64,000 nucleotides of DNA, from the NCBI GenBank assembly GCA_031410915.1, contig JANNZY010000086.1:1-64000 (forward strand), written 5' to 3'. Every line of letters begins with the position of its first letter. The stretch's first letter is position 1. The notes beneath the pieces are model-generated. The model worked only from the letters and a program-made list of their open reading frames with translations. It was not told the origin of the DNA and ran no database searches. This document shows, piece after piece, positions 8,102 to 15,607 of the stretch. The position numbers and the translations under genes were made by a program. The stretch is from WLMZ01 sp031410915 (lineage in GTDB: Bacteria > Actinomycetota > Acidimicrobiia > Acidimicrobiales > Ilumatobacteraceae).

Positions 8102-8746
8102 TCAGTTCAGATCCACGGCGATGACGGTGCCATCGGGGTCGACGAACACGGTGCCGAGGCCGCCGCGGGCGTCCTCCAGGCGGAGGTACCAGCAGAGACC
8201 GAAGTCGTACGACAGACCGACGTCCATGTCGACGCTGACCACTGCGATTTCTGGGAAGCGTCGTCGGAGGGCGTCGAGCATGCGCGGCGCCAGACCAGGG
8301 TCCACGGCCGACAACGGGAACGTCGGTGCCTCGCTGAACGACGGCTCGCCGACGTACAGGCCGTCGCCGCGCCGGTACGAAGCCGACACTGACAGCCCGG
8401 TCACGCCGCGTCGGTAGTAACCGATGATCACGTCGTCGCCATAGATGCTGAGTCGGGTGAGCATCGTCGGTGGCTCATCCGTCGCGGCCAGCGCAGCGAG
8501 TGCCTCGGCGAGCAACGTGCCGTCGGCCGGCTCGCTCGTCGGCGGCAGGCCGACGTTGTCCCGCGGCACGAGCGCGTCGAGTTGCGGCGAGTTGGTCAAG
8601 TCTGCCGGCAGCGTCGCGAAGGTCGGCTGGGCGATGTCGTCCGCCGCACGCACGTCGATGGTCGCCGGCTCCGAACATGCGCCCAGCACGACCACAACGG
8701 CCACCGCGATCCCCGCGCCCCGAATCGCTCCGACCCGCTGTCGCAC
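8102..8746 (-). CDS. Predicted lipoprotein
   Basis: With the GTG at 8746 as start the protein is 214 aa and begins with a short basic n-region, a hydrophobic core (AGIAVAVVVV) and the lipobox LGAC followed by Ser, so it should be a secreted, lipid-anchored protein. The longer frame back to 8950 runs through the 40-bp repeat array and is not credible. The mature part is mixed alpha/beta with a C-terminal region (FGLCWYLRLEDARGG, then VDPDGTVIAVDLN) that may be a small sheet domain. No catalytic motif is recognised. It heads the operon lipoprotein - DUF2207 - SLOG-like, so the three may form one envelope-to-cytoplasm unit. Confidence 0.75.
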   Translation of the reverse strand: MRQRVGAIRGAGIAVAVVVVLGACSEPATIDVRAADDIAQPTFATLPADLTNSPQLDALVPRDNVGLPPTSEPADGTLLAEALAALAATDEPPTMLTRLSIYGDDVIIGYYRRGVTGLSVSASYRRGDGLYVGEPSFSEAPTFPLSAVDPGLAPRMLDALRRRFPEIAVVSVDMDVGLSYDFGLCWYLRLEDARGGLGTVFVDPDGTVIAVDLN

Positions 8747-8773
8747 GCGCCGATCTTGCCACAGGACACCCGA

Positions 8774-8973
8774 CCCGCACGCGTTCGCCACGCGTGGCCG
8801 AGATGTTGCGTCGCCCGCACGCGTTCGCCAGGCGTGGCCGAGATGTTGCGTCGCTGCACGTACCGCCCACGCGTTGCCGAGATGTTGGGCCCTCCGCACG
8901 CGCCAGCCGCGCGTGGGTGATTTGGTTCGCCTGCCGCACGGCCCGCACACGCGTGGGCGAGATGTAGCGGAAG
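8774..8973. repeat. Five-unit 40-bp repeat array (family A)
   Basis: Five consecutive units start at 8774, 8814, 8854, 8894 and 8934. Units 1 and 2 differ at one base in 40. Each unit has a CACGCGTGG-like core (starts 8788, 8828, 8867, 8907, 8947), and units 1, 2, 3 and 5 have GAGATGT(T/A)G a few bases later. The core of unit 1, CCACGCGTGG, is a perfect palindrome. The array fills the gap between the lipoprotein start and the carotenoid oxygenase stop. There are no spacers, so it is not CRISPR. Confidence 0.85.
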
Positions 8974-8984
8974 GCGTCGCGGGG

Positions 8985-10349
8985 CTACGAGTGTTGTGGA
9001 GGGACCGTCATGTCGCTGACCCAGTTGCCATGGAAGCCGTAGGGGATGCGCTGCGGGAGCTGCACCTGGGCGATGTAGCCGCGGTCGAAGTCCTGCGCGT
9101 CCATGACGACGAGTGCGGCGGTCTCGTGGGGGATGTCGTGGACGAACGTGATCAGGTAGCCGTCATCCTCAGCCGTCGAGCCTTCCCGGGACACGAACAC
9201 GGGCTCGCCGGCGCTGCGGCCGACACCGTGGTCGAACGACCAGCGCTGGCCGGTCTGCAGGTCGTGCTTCAGCGTCGGCCACTCCGCCGCATGCTGGTCG
9301 ACCTGGGCTGCGTAGCCGAAGCGGTACGGCTTGGCCGTGAGCTTTCCACGAGTGCGTGGGAACTCCTGTGGCGTGGTGTCGATGACGGTGATGCTCGACG
9401 TGCGCGTGACGGGGTTCAAGGTCCATCGCTCGAGCCGGGCGAGGTTCTCCTGGAACGGACCGAGCGGCGCGCTGTCGAACATCCGGTCGTAGACGCAGAG
9501 ATCGATGATGACGCTGCCGTCGGCTGCGTCGTACGCGTTCATCGGATGGAACGAGTAGCACTCGGGCACGTCGATCCAGATGATGTCGGCTGCTTCGCCC
9601 TCGCGCGGCAACAGGCCGACGCGGCTACCGGTGCCGGGCTGCCAGCGCAGCGGGAACGTCGACCCGTTCATCGCCATCTCGATGTCGAGCCGGCACGGGA
9701 AGTCGAACACAGCGGCGTACTTGCCGGTCAGCGACATGTCGTGCAGCATCGTGGTCAGCGGCAGTGGGATGTCGACCGTCTTGCGTACCTTGCCGTCCGG
9801 CGCGACCACCACGTACTGCACGTGATCGAGCCACTGCGGCAGGGCGTACACCATCGCGTGCATCTCACCCGTGTCGGGGTCCAGCTTGGGGTGTGCCGTG
9901 AACGCGCCGGGCAACGTGCCGAAGAAGTCGTTGCGGCCGACGGTTTCGAGTTCGTAGTTCAGCTCGACCGGGCAGCCGCCGGCTTCGACCATCGCCCACG
10001 TCGTACCCGCGAAGCCGCCGACGTTGGTGTTCGGGCCGCCGAGTGAGTCGTTCCAGTTCCGTCCGGCGATGTCGGGCTGACCGCGGTGATCGCTCAGTGA
10101 CTTCGAGCCCACGAAGCGGTTGCGGTACCACTCGGCGTTGCCCTCGCGCAGGCGCACACCGTGCACCATGCCGGCACCGACGAACCAATGGTGCTTGGCC
10201 GGGTCGTCGACGTGCCAGGGGTTCGGTCCGTTGCGCAGGTAGCGGCCGTTCAGCTCCTTGGGCAGTTGGCCGATCACGGGCAGGTCGAAGGCGGTGACCT
10301 CGTCCAGAACCGGTGCATAGTTGCCTTCCAGATACATGTTCGTGCTCAT
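8985..10349 (-). CDS. Carotenoid cleavage oxygenase family (RPE65-like)
   Basis: 454 aa, the usual length for the family. These non-haem Fe(II) enzymes split carotenoid, apocarotenoid or stilbene double bonds with O2. The four iron-binding His are visible: His153 in TAHPKLD, His203 in MLHDMSLT, His268 in YSFHPMNAYD and His440 in IPYGFHGNW. The N-terminal LPKELNGRYLRNGPNPW is a family hallmark. The ATG at 10349 has an AGGGGAG ribosome site about 8 nt upstream. The gene is divergent from a TetR regulator, with two TetR-type palindromes between them, so it is probably repressed by that protein. The true substrate cannot be told from sequence. Confidence 0.92.
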   Translation of the reverse strand: MSTNMYLEGNYAPVLDEVTAFDLPVIGQLPKELNGRYLRNGPNPWHVDDPAKHHWFVGAGMVHGVRLREGNAEWYRNRFVGSKSLSDHRGQPDIAGRNWNDSLGGPNTNVGGFAGTTWAMVEAGGCPVELNYELETVGRNDFFGTLPGAFTAHPKLDPDTGEMHAMVYALPQWLDHVQYVVVAPDGKVRKTVDIPLPLTTMLHDMSLTGKYAAVFDFPCRLDIEMAMNGSTFPLRWQPGTGSRVGLLPREGEAADIIWIDVPECYSFHPMNAYDAADGSVIIDLCVYDRMFDSAPLGPFQENLARLERWTLNPVTRTSSITVIDTTPQEFPRTRGKLTAKPYRFGYAAQVDQHAAEWPTLKHDLQTGQRWSFDHGVGRSAGEPVFVSREGSTAEDDGYLITFVHDIPHETAALVVMDAQDFDRGYIAQVQLPQRIPYGFHGNWVSDMTVPPQHS

Positions 10350-10387
10350 CGAGCGACTCCCCTCAGACGTCCCGGGCTCTCCGGGGA

Positions 10388-10408
10388 CGACGTAACACTG
10401 TTACGTCG
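10388..10408. promoter_or_regulatory. TetR-type operator 1
   Basis: A perfect 21-bp palindrome: arms CGACGTAACA and TGTTACGTCG around a central C. It lies 39 bp upstream of the carotenoid oxygenase start. The inner GTAACA-N-TGTTAC matches operator 2, so both are likely bound by the adjacent TetR protein. Confidence 0.8.
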
Positions 10409-10418
10409 GTTGCTGCGT

Positions 10419-10431
10419 GTAACATTGTTAC
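10419..10431. promoter_or_regulatory. TetR-type operator 2 with -10 element
   Basis: GTAACA-T-TGTTAC, the same half sites as operator 1. It contains TAACAT (10420-10425), a -10 hexamer 6 nt before the GTG of the tetR gene. Binding here would block the regulator's own promoter, so autorepression is expected. Confidence 0.75.
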
Positions 10432-11103
10432 GTGAATGCTGCGATGTCAAGGCCGGCGCGCCGAAAAGTGTCCGATGGCACGGCCACACGCAACGCGATC
10501 CTGTCGGCTGCGGTCGACATCCTGCATCGGGAGGGCGCGGGAGCGCTGACGATGAGGTCCGTCGCGGCGGCGGCGGGCTGCTCGACCACCGGCGTCTACA
10601 CGTGGTTCGGCGGCAAGAACGGCCTCGTCGAGGCGATCTTCGTCGACGGTTTCAATCGCTTCGGTGACGCGCTGCTCGAGGACCACGCGTCCCCGCCCGA
10701 CGACCGCCACTTCGCGCGCCTTGGCGAGGACTACCGGGCCTGGGCGCTGGCCAACCCGACGCACTACATGGTGATGTTCGGCGGTGCGGTTCCCGATTTC
10801 GTGCCGAGCGACGAGGCTCGCATCGCCGCGGTCGCGACGTTCGATCACCTCGTCGACTCGATGCGCCGGGTGATGGCGGAGCAACACATCGCGGGCAATC
10901 CGGTCGACATCGCTCATCACCTGTGGGCCGGCATCCACGGCTACGTCTCGCTGGAGATCACAGGGATGGACCTGGCCGACGACGAGGCGATGCGCGCTCG
11001 CCGCTTCCGCAACGGCATGGCCCTGCTGGTTCGCGGCCTGCTTCCGTCGCCGTCGACTGTCGTGCGGACGAGCTCGGACTCCGTGTCGTCGCCGATCGGG
11101 TGA
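10432..11103 (+). CDS. TetR/AcrR family transcriptional regulator
   Basis: 223 aa. The N-terminal DNA-binding domain is clear: ATRNAILSAAVDILHREG, then the helix-turn-helix LTMRSVAAAAGCSTTGVYTWFGGKNGLVEAIF. The C-terminal part is the variable ligand/dimer domain and contains a WHG-like region (LWAGIHGYVSLEI) seen in many TetR proteins that have a TetR_C_33 type domain. The GTG at 10432 fits a leaderless start from TAACAT; an ATG at 10444 is an alternative. Two identical-core palindromes in the 82-bp gap to the divergent carotenoid oxygenase make that gene and itself the likely targets. The ligand may be an apocarotenoid, which is inference. Confidence 0.9.
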   Translation: MNAAMSRPARRKVSDGTATRNAILSAAVDILHREGAGALTMRSVAAAAGCSTTGVYTWFGGKNGLVEAIFVDGFNRFGDALLEDHASPPDDRHFARLGEDYRAWALANPTHYMVMFGGAVPDFVPSDEARIAAVATFDHLVDSMRRVMAEQHIAGNPVDIAHHLWAGIHGYVSLEITGMDLADDEAMRARRFRNGMALLVRGLLPSPSTVVRTSSDSVSSPIG

Positions 11104-11115
11104 CCGGGTGTCCGC

Positions 11116-11121
11116 TACTGT
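11116..11121 (+). promoter_or_regulatory. -10 element for MFS gene
   Basis: TACTGT, 7 nt before the ATG at 11129. It supports 11129 as the start even though that frame meets TGA at codon 5. Confidence 0.5.
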
Positions 11122-11128
11122 TTCCTCC

Positions 11129-12352
11129 ATGTCTCCCCCGTGATCCGGCCCTGAGTCCACACCGCAGTCGACGCCGTCAGCCCAAGCACTCCGGCTGACG
11201 CGGTCACTCGCGTGGTCACTCGTCACCATTCGAGCGATCGACGAGTACACGGGTTTCCTCGCCCCAGGCCATCTGGAGCGGTTCCACGACGAACTGTCGA
11301 TCTCCTACGGCTGGCTCGGCGTCGTGATGGCGATGCCGTACCTCGGCGGTCTGGTGTCGAACGTCGTGCTGGTCCGCACCGACGGAACGGACCGCAAGCG
11401 GGTGTGCGTCGGCGGCGCGATCGTGACCGCGATCGCGATGCTGCTGATCGCGTTCTCGACTGGGCTGGTCACGCTGTGCGCCGCGACTTTGCTGTTCGGC
11501 GTCGCGGTGTCGTGCCTCGTCGAGGGCTGCGAGATCGTGCTCGCCAATGCGACCGAGGGACCGCTGGAACGGACCCTCGCGAGAGTCAACCTCGGTGGCA
11601 CGTTCGGTGACCTGGCCGGGCCACTGGTCATCGCCGGCACGCGTTGGTTCGGCGTCGAATGGCGCTGGCTGTTCGGCGCGACGTCGATCGCGATCGCGGT
11701 CTACGCGGTGACACTGTCGCGCAAGACGTTCCCGCCCGCACGCGAGATCGTGGTCGAAGACGACACGCCTGCGCCGACCCCCATCCTGCGCCATCGCGCG
11801 ATCTGGTGGCTCGGTGCCGCGGCGTTGATCGGCAACCCGCTCGACGAACCGTTCCTCGCGACTCTGCTCGCGTTCGTCGAGCGCGACCGGGCGATCTCCG
11901 GTGGCGCAGCACAGTTGCTCGGTGCAGCGTTCGTGGCCGGTGGACTCAGCGTGTACACCGTGCTCGTCCGCCATCTCGAGGCCCGCCACATCTCGACGGT
12001 GTTCACCCTCGCCGGGCTGATGATGGCGACGAGCGCGTTCGCGACGCTGTTCGTTCCCGTCTGGGCGATCGCGCTCGTGGGGTTCGTGCACTCGACAGCC
12101 CTGAACGGCCAGTGGCTCGTGCTCCAAGCCGCCGCGTTGCGTGTCGCACCAGGACGCGAGGGCTCGGCCGGCGCGCTGATCGACTCGATCGAATTCGTCA
12201 GTCTGGTCGTGCCCGTCGCGTTCGGCGTCGTCGCCCAGCATCACGGTCTGGGTTGGTCGATCGCCTGCTACGCGGCATGGCCGCTGCTCTACGTCGTACC
12301 CGCGGCTGGCCTGCGCCGAGAGCGGCTTCGATTCACTTCGCGTTCTTCGTGA
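11129..12352 (+). CDS. MFS transporter interrupted by in-frame TGA at codon 5
   Basis: About 407 codons with roughly 12 hydrophobic segments, the size of a major facilitator. Clear segments are LGVVMAMPYLGGLVSNVVLV, the inter-helix RTDGTDRKRVCVGG and a C-terminal half with similar spacing. Homologous sequence is already readable from about 11195 (LTRSLAWSLVTIRAIDEYTGF), upstream of the first in-frame ATG/GTG after the stop (11324), which would cut away the first helix. The only start with a promoter is ATG 11129, and it is followed at 11141-11143 by TGA, after which the same frame stays open to the end. This is a nonsense mutation, a sequencing error, or use of a CTG start at 11195. The substrate is unknown. 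The 3' end overlaps the convergent SRPBCC gene by 20 bp. Confidence 0.65.
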
Positions 12353-12815
12353 CGACTCCCTCGATCCGAGCGAGGGTCTTGGTCATCGACGTGATCGTCG
12401 ACTTGCGCAACGGGCGGACAACGAGCTTCACCCGCTCCTGGCTGATGTCCCACGACTCGCGCACCTTCGTGCCGCCGTCGACGGGCTCCAACTCGTAGCG
12501 CCAGATGCGCCCGCCGGCAATCTTGGCGAAGAAGCTGCTCGGTGGCCGACTTTGCCAGGCGATGCGGCGGTTCTCGTCGAACTCGATGATGGTGCTCTCC
12601 ATCGTGTAACCGACGCCGGCCTTCATCGACATGCCGAACTTCGAGCCGAGCGCAAGTCGCGTCGAACCGGCATTCGCCTCGCGCACCGTGCCCGACCCGT
12701 CGATGTCCTGGTGTCGGCTCGGGTCGGCGAGCAGGTCGAAGATCTCGTTCGCGGGGGCCGGGATGAATCGCTCTACTGTGGCGACGTCTTTCGAACTCGT
12801 TGCAGCTGATGTCAT
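12333..12815 (-). CDS. SRPBCC-fold protein
   Basis: 160 aa from ATG 12815. The pattern VERFIPAPANEIFDLLADPSRH at the N-terminus, the central strands (SKFGMSMKAGVGYTMESTII, then RRIAWQSRP) and the end WDISQERVKLVVRPL are typical of the START/polyketide-cyclase-like SRPBCC fold that binds hydrophobic ligands. The longer frame to 12845 is less likely because TACTGT sits 6 nt upstream of ATG 12815. It is convergent with and overlaps the MFS gene by 20 bp. No specific ligand can be named. Confidence 0.82.
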   Translation of the reverse strand: MTSAATSSKDVATVERFIPAPANEIFDLLADPSRHQDIDGSGTVREANAGSTRLALGSKFGMSMKAGVGYTMESTIIEFDENRRIAWQSRPPSSFFAKIAGGRIWRYELEPVDGGTKVRESWDISQERVKLVVRPLRKSTITSMTKTLARIEGVVTKNAK

Positions 12816-12821
12816 CCGCGC

Positions 12822-12827
12822 ACAGTA
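12822..12827 (-). promoter_or_regulatory. -10 element for SRPBCC gene
   Basis: Minus-strand TACTGT followed by 6 nt and ATG at 12815; it decides between two possible starts. Confidence 0.5.
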
Positions 12828-12881
12828 GCGGTGCACGCCGCACACCTCGTTGGTCGAGGGAGAGGTTCACGGTCCCGCGGC

Positions 12882-12981
12882 CCACGCGTGTGCAGTTCGC
12901 TCCGCGGGTGCGACGGATCGCCCCCGCGTGGGTGGGGCGTACGGCGGGCGTTGCAAAGCACACACGCGTGAGCCAGGTGTG
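12882..12981. repeat. Second 40-bp-period array (family A-like)
   Basis: CACGCGTG-type cores begin at 12882 (CCACGCGTGT), 12922 (CCCCGCGTGG) and 12962 (ACACGCGTGA), exactly 40 bp apart, the period of the 8774-8973 array. The sequence between cores has diverged. A 7-bp inverted repeat CCCGCGG (12874) / CCGCGGG (12902) brackets the first core. The array fills the gap between the divergent SRPBCC gene and aguB. Confidence 0.6.
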
Positions 12982-13021
12982 AGGGCAGGTATCGGGGGTC
13001 GGGGGGGAACGGGTGAGGGCG

Positions 13022-13027
13022 TAGATT
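13022..13027 (+). promoter_or_regulatory. -10 element for aguB
   Basis: TAGATT followed by 7 nt and ATG at 13035. It favours ATG 13035 over the in-frame TTG at 13026. Confidence 0.5.
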
Positions 13028-13034
13028 GGGCGGC

Positions 13035-13916
13035 ATGCAGCAGGTCACGGTGTCCGCGATCCAGATGGCGATGTCGACGTCGGTCGACGAGAACATCGCC
13101 ACGGCAGAACGCCTCGTGCGCCGGGCGGCCGCTGGGGGAGCGCAGATCGTGCTCATCCCCGAGCTGTTCGAAGGCCTCTACTTCTGCATCGACATGCTGC
13201 CCGAACACTTCGCCCGGGCGCACCCGATCGACGGCCACCCAACGGTGCAGCACTTCCGCCAGGTCGCTGCCGAACTGAACGTGGTGCTGCCGCTGAGCGT
13301 CTACGAGCAGGCCAACAACGCGACGTTCAACACCGTCGTGATGATCGACGCCGACGGCGACCAGCTCGGCATCTACCGCAAGAGCCACATCCCCGACGGC
13401 GTCGGCTACAGCGAGAAGTTCTACTTCAACCCCGGCGACACCGGCTTTCGGGTGTGGAAGACGAAGCACGCGACTGTGGGCGTCGCGATCTGCTGGGACC
13501 AGTGGTTCCCGGAGGCCGCCAGGGCAATGGCGTTGCAGGGTGCCGAGGTGCTGTTCTACCCAACGGCCATCGGTAGCGAGCCCCCCGATCCGACGTGGGA
13601 CTCGAGCGGCCACTGGCAGCGCGTCATGCAGGGCCACGCGGGCGCGAACCTGACGCCTCTCGTCGCGGCGAATCGAATCGGTCGCGAGGTCGGTGAGGGT
13701 GGCGCGCGTGAGATCACGTTCTACGGCAGCTCGTTCATCGCCGATCCGACGGGCGACAAGGTCGAAGAGGCCGGTCGCGGCGACGAGGTCGTGCTGACGC
13801 ACACGTTCGATCTCGACGCGATCCGTCAGATGCGCCACTCGTGGGGCCTGTTCCGCGACCGTCGCCCTGATCTGTACACGCCCCTCATGACACTCGACGG
13901 CTCGACGACGCGATGA
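13035..13916 (+). CDS. aguB: N-carbamoylputrescine amidase
   Basis: 293 aa, nitrilase superfamily. It hydrolyses N-carbamoylputrescine to putrescine, CO2 and ammonia. The Glu-Lys-Cys triad is visible: Glu43 in LIPELFEGLYF, Lys116 in YRKSHIPDG and Cys153 in VAICWDQWFPEAAR. The segments YSEKFYFNPGDTGF and GSEPPDPTWDSSGHWQRVMQGHA are characteristic of the AguB branch rather than of general nitrilases. The stop overlaps the aguA start (GATGA, 4 bp), so both enzymes of the agmatine-to-putrescine route are made together. A leaderless start is likely. Confidence 0.93.
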   Translation: MQQVTVSAIQMAMSTSVDENIATAERLVRRAAAGGAQIVLIPELFEGLYFCIDMLPEHFARAHPIDGHPTVQHFRQVAAELNVVLPLSVYEQANNATFNTVVMIDADGDQLGIYRKSHIPDGVGYSEKFYFNPGDTGFRVWKTKHATVGVAICWDQWFPEAARAMALQGAEVLFYPTAIGSEPPDPTWDSSGHWQRVMQGHAGANLTPLVAANRIGREVGEGGAREITFYGSSFIADPTGDKVEEAGRGDEVVLTHTFDLDAIRQMRHSWGLFRDRRPDLYTPLMTLDGSTTR

Positions 13917-14932
13917 GTCAGCGCATGCCGGCCGAGTTCGGGCCGCACGAGCGCACGGTCATGTGTTGGCCGGCGCGTCAGACGCTGTACGGCGACTTGA
14001 TCCCGCAGGCCGAGCACGCCCATGCCGAAGTGGCGCGAACCATCGCGGCCTACGAGCCGGTCTCGATGATCGTTCAGCCGGGCCCGAGCGTGGCTCGCGC
14101 CACCGAGTTGTGCGGCGGCCGGGTCGACATCGTCGAGATCCCGATCGACGATTCGTGGTTTCGCGACAGCGGTCCGATCTACGTCAACCGGACGGCGGAC
14201 GACGGCTCGGTCGAGCGCGTTGCGACCGATTGGATCTTCAACGGCTGGGGCTCGAAGTACGGGCCGTGGGATCAGGATGACCTGGTTGCCTCGCGATGGG
14301 CGGAACACAACGGCGACGCCACCACGCGACTCGACACGGTGCTCGAAGGTGGCTCGCTCACCGTCGACGGCGAAGGCACGCTCGTCACCACCATCCACTG
14401 CCTGATGCACCCGAATCGCAACCCGGGTCTCACCAAGTTGGACATCGAGGAACGGCTCGGCGACACGCTCGGTGTGACCACGGTCGTCTGGCTGCCGTAC
14501 GGGCTGCATGACGACGACGACACCGACGGCCACGTCGACAACGTCGCCGTCTACGCCCGTCCGGGCACCCTCGTCCTGCAGGGTTGCGACGACGAAGCGG
14601 AGCCGGACTGGTTGCGGTTGAACGTCAATGCGCGCTGGGCACGCGGGTCCCACGATGCCGCCGGCCGGTTGCTCGAGGTCGTGCAGATCCCAGTCCTTCC
14701 GTTCGTCGAGATCGGTGGTCGCCGCCGGCCCGTGCCGTACGGCAACTTCTACGTCGGCAACGGCTTCGTTCTCGTCCCGACGGCCGGGCACGAGGCCGAC
14801 CCCGACATGCTGCAGATCATCGGCGAGCAGTTCCCCGGTCGCGAGGTCGTCAAGCTGGATGTCGGTCCGATCCTGGCCCACGGCGGCGGCGGCATCCACT
14901 GCATCACCCAACAGGTTCCAGCCGCACCGTGA
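13913..14932 (+). CDS. aguA: Agmatine deiminase
   Basis: 339 aa, guanidino-group-modifying enzyme fold. It converts agmatine to N-carbamoylputrescine and ammonia. Visible motifs are MPAEFGPHERTVMCWP at the N-terminus, WFRDSGPIYV, the EGGSLTVDGEGTLVTT strand, CLMHPNRNPG, DTDGHVDN with His207, and the catalytic Cys330 in GGGGIHCITQQ. It is slightly shorter than many homologues (about 350-370 aa), mainly at the ends. It is translationally coupled to aguB. With the ornithine-decarboxylase-like gene at 19.8-21.0 kb, the window encodes two possible routes to putrescine. Confidence 0.93.
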   Translation: MSQRMPAEFGPHERTVMCWPARQTLYGDLIPQAEHAHAEVARTIAAYEPVSMIVQPGPSVARATELCGGRVDIVEIPIDDSWFRDSGPIYVNRTADDGSVERVATDWIFNGWGSKYGPWDQDDLVASRWAEHNGDATTRLDTVLEGGSLTVDGEGTLVTTIHCLMHPNRNPGLTKLDIEERLGDTLGVTTVVWLPYGLHDDDDTDGHVDNVAVYARPGTLVLQGCDDEAEPDWLRLNVNARWARGSHDAAGRLLEVVQIPVLPFVEIGGRRRPVPYGNFYVGNGFVLVPTAGHEADPDMLQIIGEQFPGREVVKLDVGPILAHGGGGIHCITQQVPAAP

Positions 14933-14968
14933 TCGTGGGCTGCCGGTCGCCCGGTGCAGCGGCGGCGT

Positions 14969-14974
14969 TACCCT
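14969..14974 (+). promoter_or_regulatory. -10 element for gene at 14981
   Basis: TACCCT followed by 6 nt and ATG 14981; it supports this start over the frame opening at 14954. Confidence 0.5.
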
Positions 14975-14980
14975 CGGGGG

Positions 14981-15601
14981 ATGGCAGTGGTTGTGGTGCT
15001 CATCCTCATCGGGCTCGGCATCGTCGGGGCGCTCGTCTACTTCGCTCGCAAGATCGGCGCATCGCCCGCGCAGAAGACGGCGGTCGACTCGTTCGCGCTG
15101 ACCGAGCCGTGGCGGCGTCACGTCGCGGCGGCTGAGTCCGCCGAGCGCCGATTCGCACAGATGATCAAGGCCACCGAGCCCGGGCCGCTGCGCGACCGCC
15201 TTGGTGAGATCGCGTCGGGTGTGCAGAAGAGCATCCAGGAGTGCTGGCAGATCGCCAAGCGTGGCGAGGAACTGGATGCCACGCTTCGGCGTTTGGACCC
15301 GGCGTCACTTCGTCGCCAGCTGGCTGCGGCCAGCGGCGAGGAGCAGGCGTCGCTCCAGCGTCAGGTGGACTCGGCGGCACGCATCGAGATCACCCGCAAC
15401 GAGACCGACGAGCGGCTGCGCTTGCTCAATGTGCGCCTCGGCGAGCTCGTCACGCAGTCGGCCGAGGTCAGCATCGGCATGGACGGCACCCGCGAGCTCG
15501 GTGCCGGCGTCGACGCCGTCGTGATGGAGCTGGAGTCACTGCGCCTCGCGGTGCAGGATTTCAGCCCGGCACCGCCGAAAGAGTCACCCGGCGCAGCGTG
15601 A
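14981..15601 (+). CDS. Membrane-anchored coiled-coil protein
   Basis: 206 aa. An N-terminal helix (MAVVVVLILIGLGIVGALVYFA) anchors the protein and leaves most of it on one side of the membrane. The rest is highly charged and helical, with Glu/Arg/Gln-rich heptads (for example RQLAAASGEEQASLQRQVDS) that suggest a long coiled coil. The C-terminus is Pro/Glu-rich. I do not recognise a family. It follows aguA by 48 bp but has its own -10 element, and it is convergent with the amidase gene. Confidence 0.7.
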   Translation: MAVVVVLILIGLGIVGALVYFARKIGASPAQKTAVDSFALTEPWRRHVAAAESAERRFAQMIKATEPGPLRDRLGEIASGVQKSIQECWQIAKRGEELDATLRRLDPASLRRQLAAASGEEQASLQRQVDSAARIEITRNETDERLRLLNVRLGELVTQSAEVSIGMDGTRELGAGVDAVVMELESLRLAVQDFSPAPPKESPGAA

Positions 15602-15607
15602 TTCGGA

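Noticed and set aside
8747..8950. N-terminal extension of the lipoprotein
   Set aside because: It is encoded by the 40-bp repeat array and would bury the signal peptide.
8774..8973. CRISPR array
   Set aside because: Units are contiguous with no unique spacers, are palindromic only in part, and no cas gene is nearby.
13026..13034. TTG start for aguB
   Set aside because: The -10 TAGATT overlaps it, and homology begins at MQQVTVSAIQ, so ATG 13035 is better.
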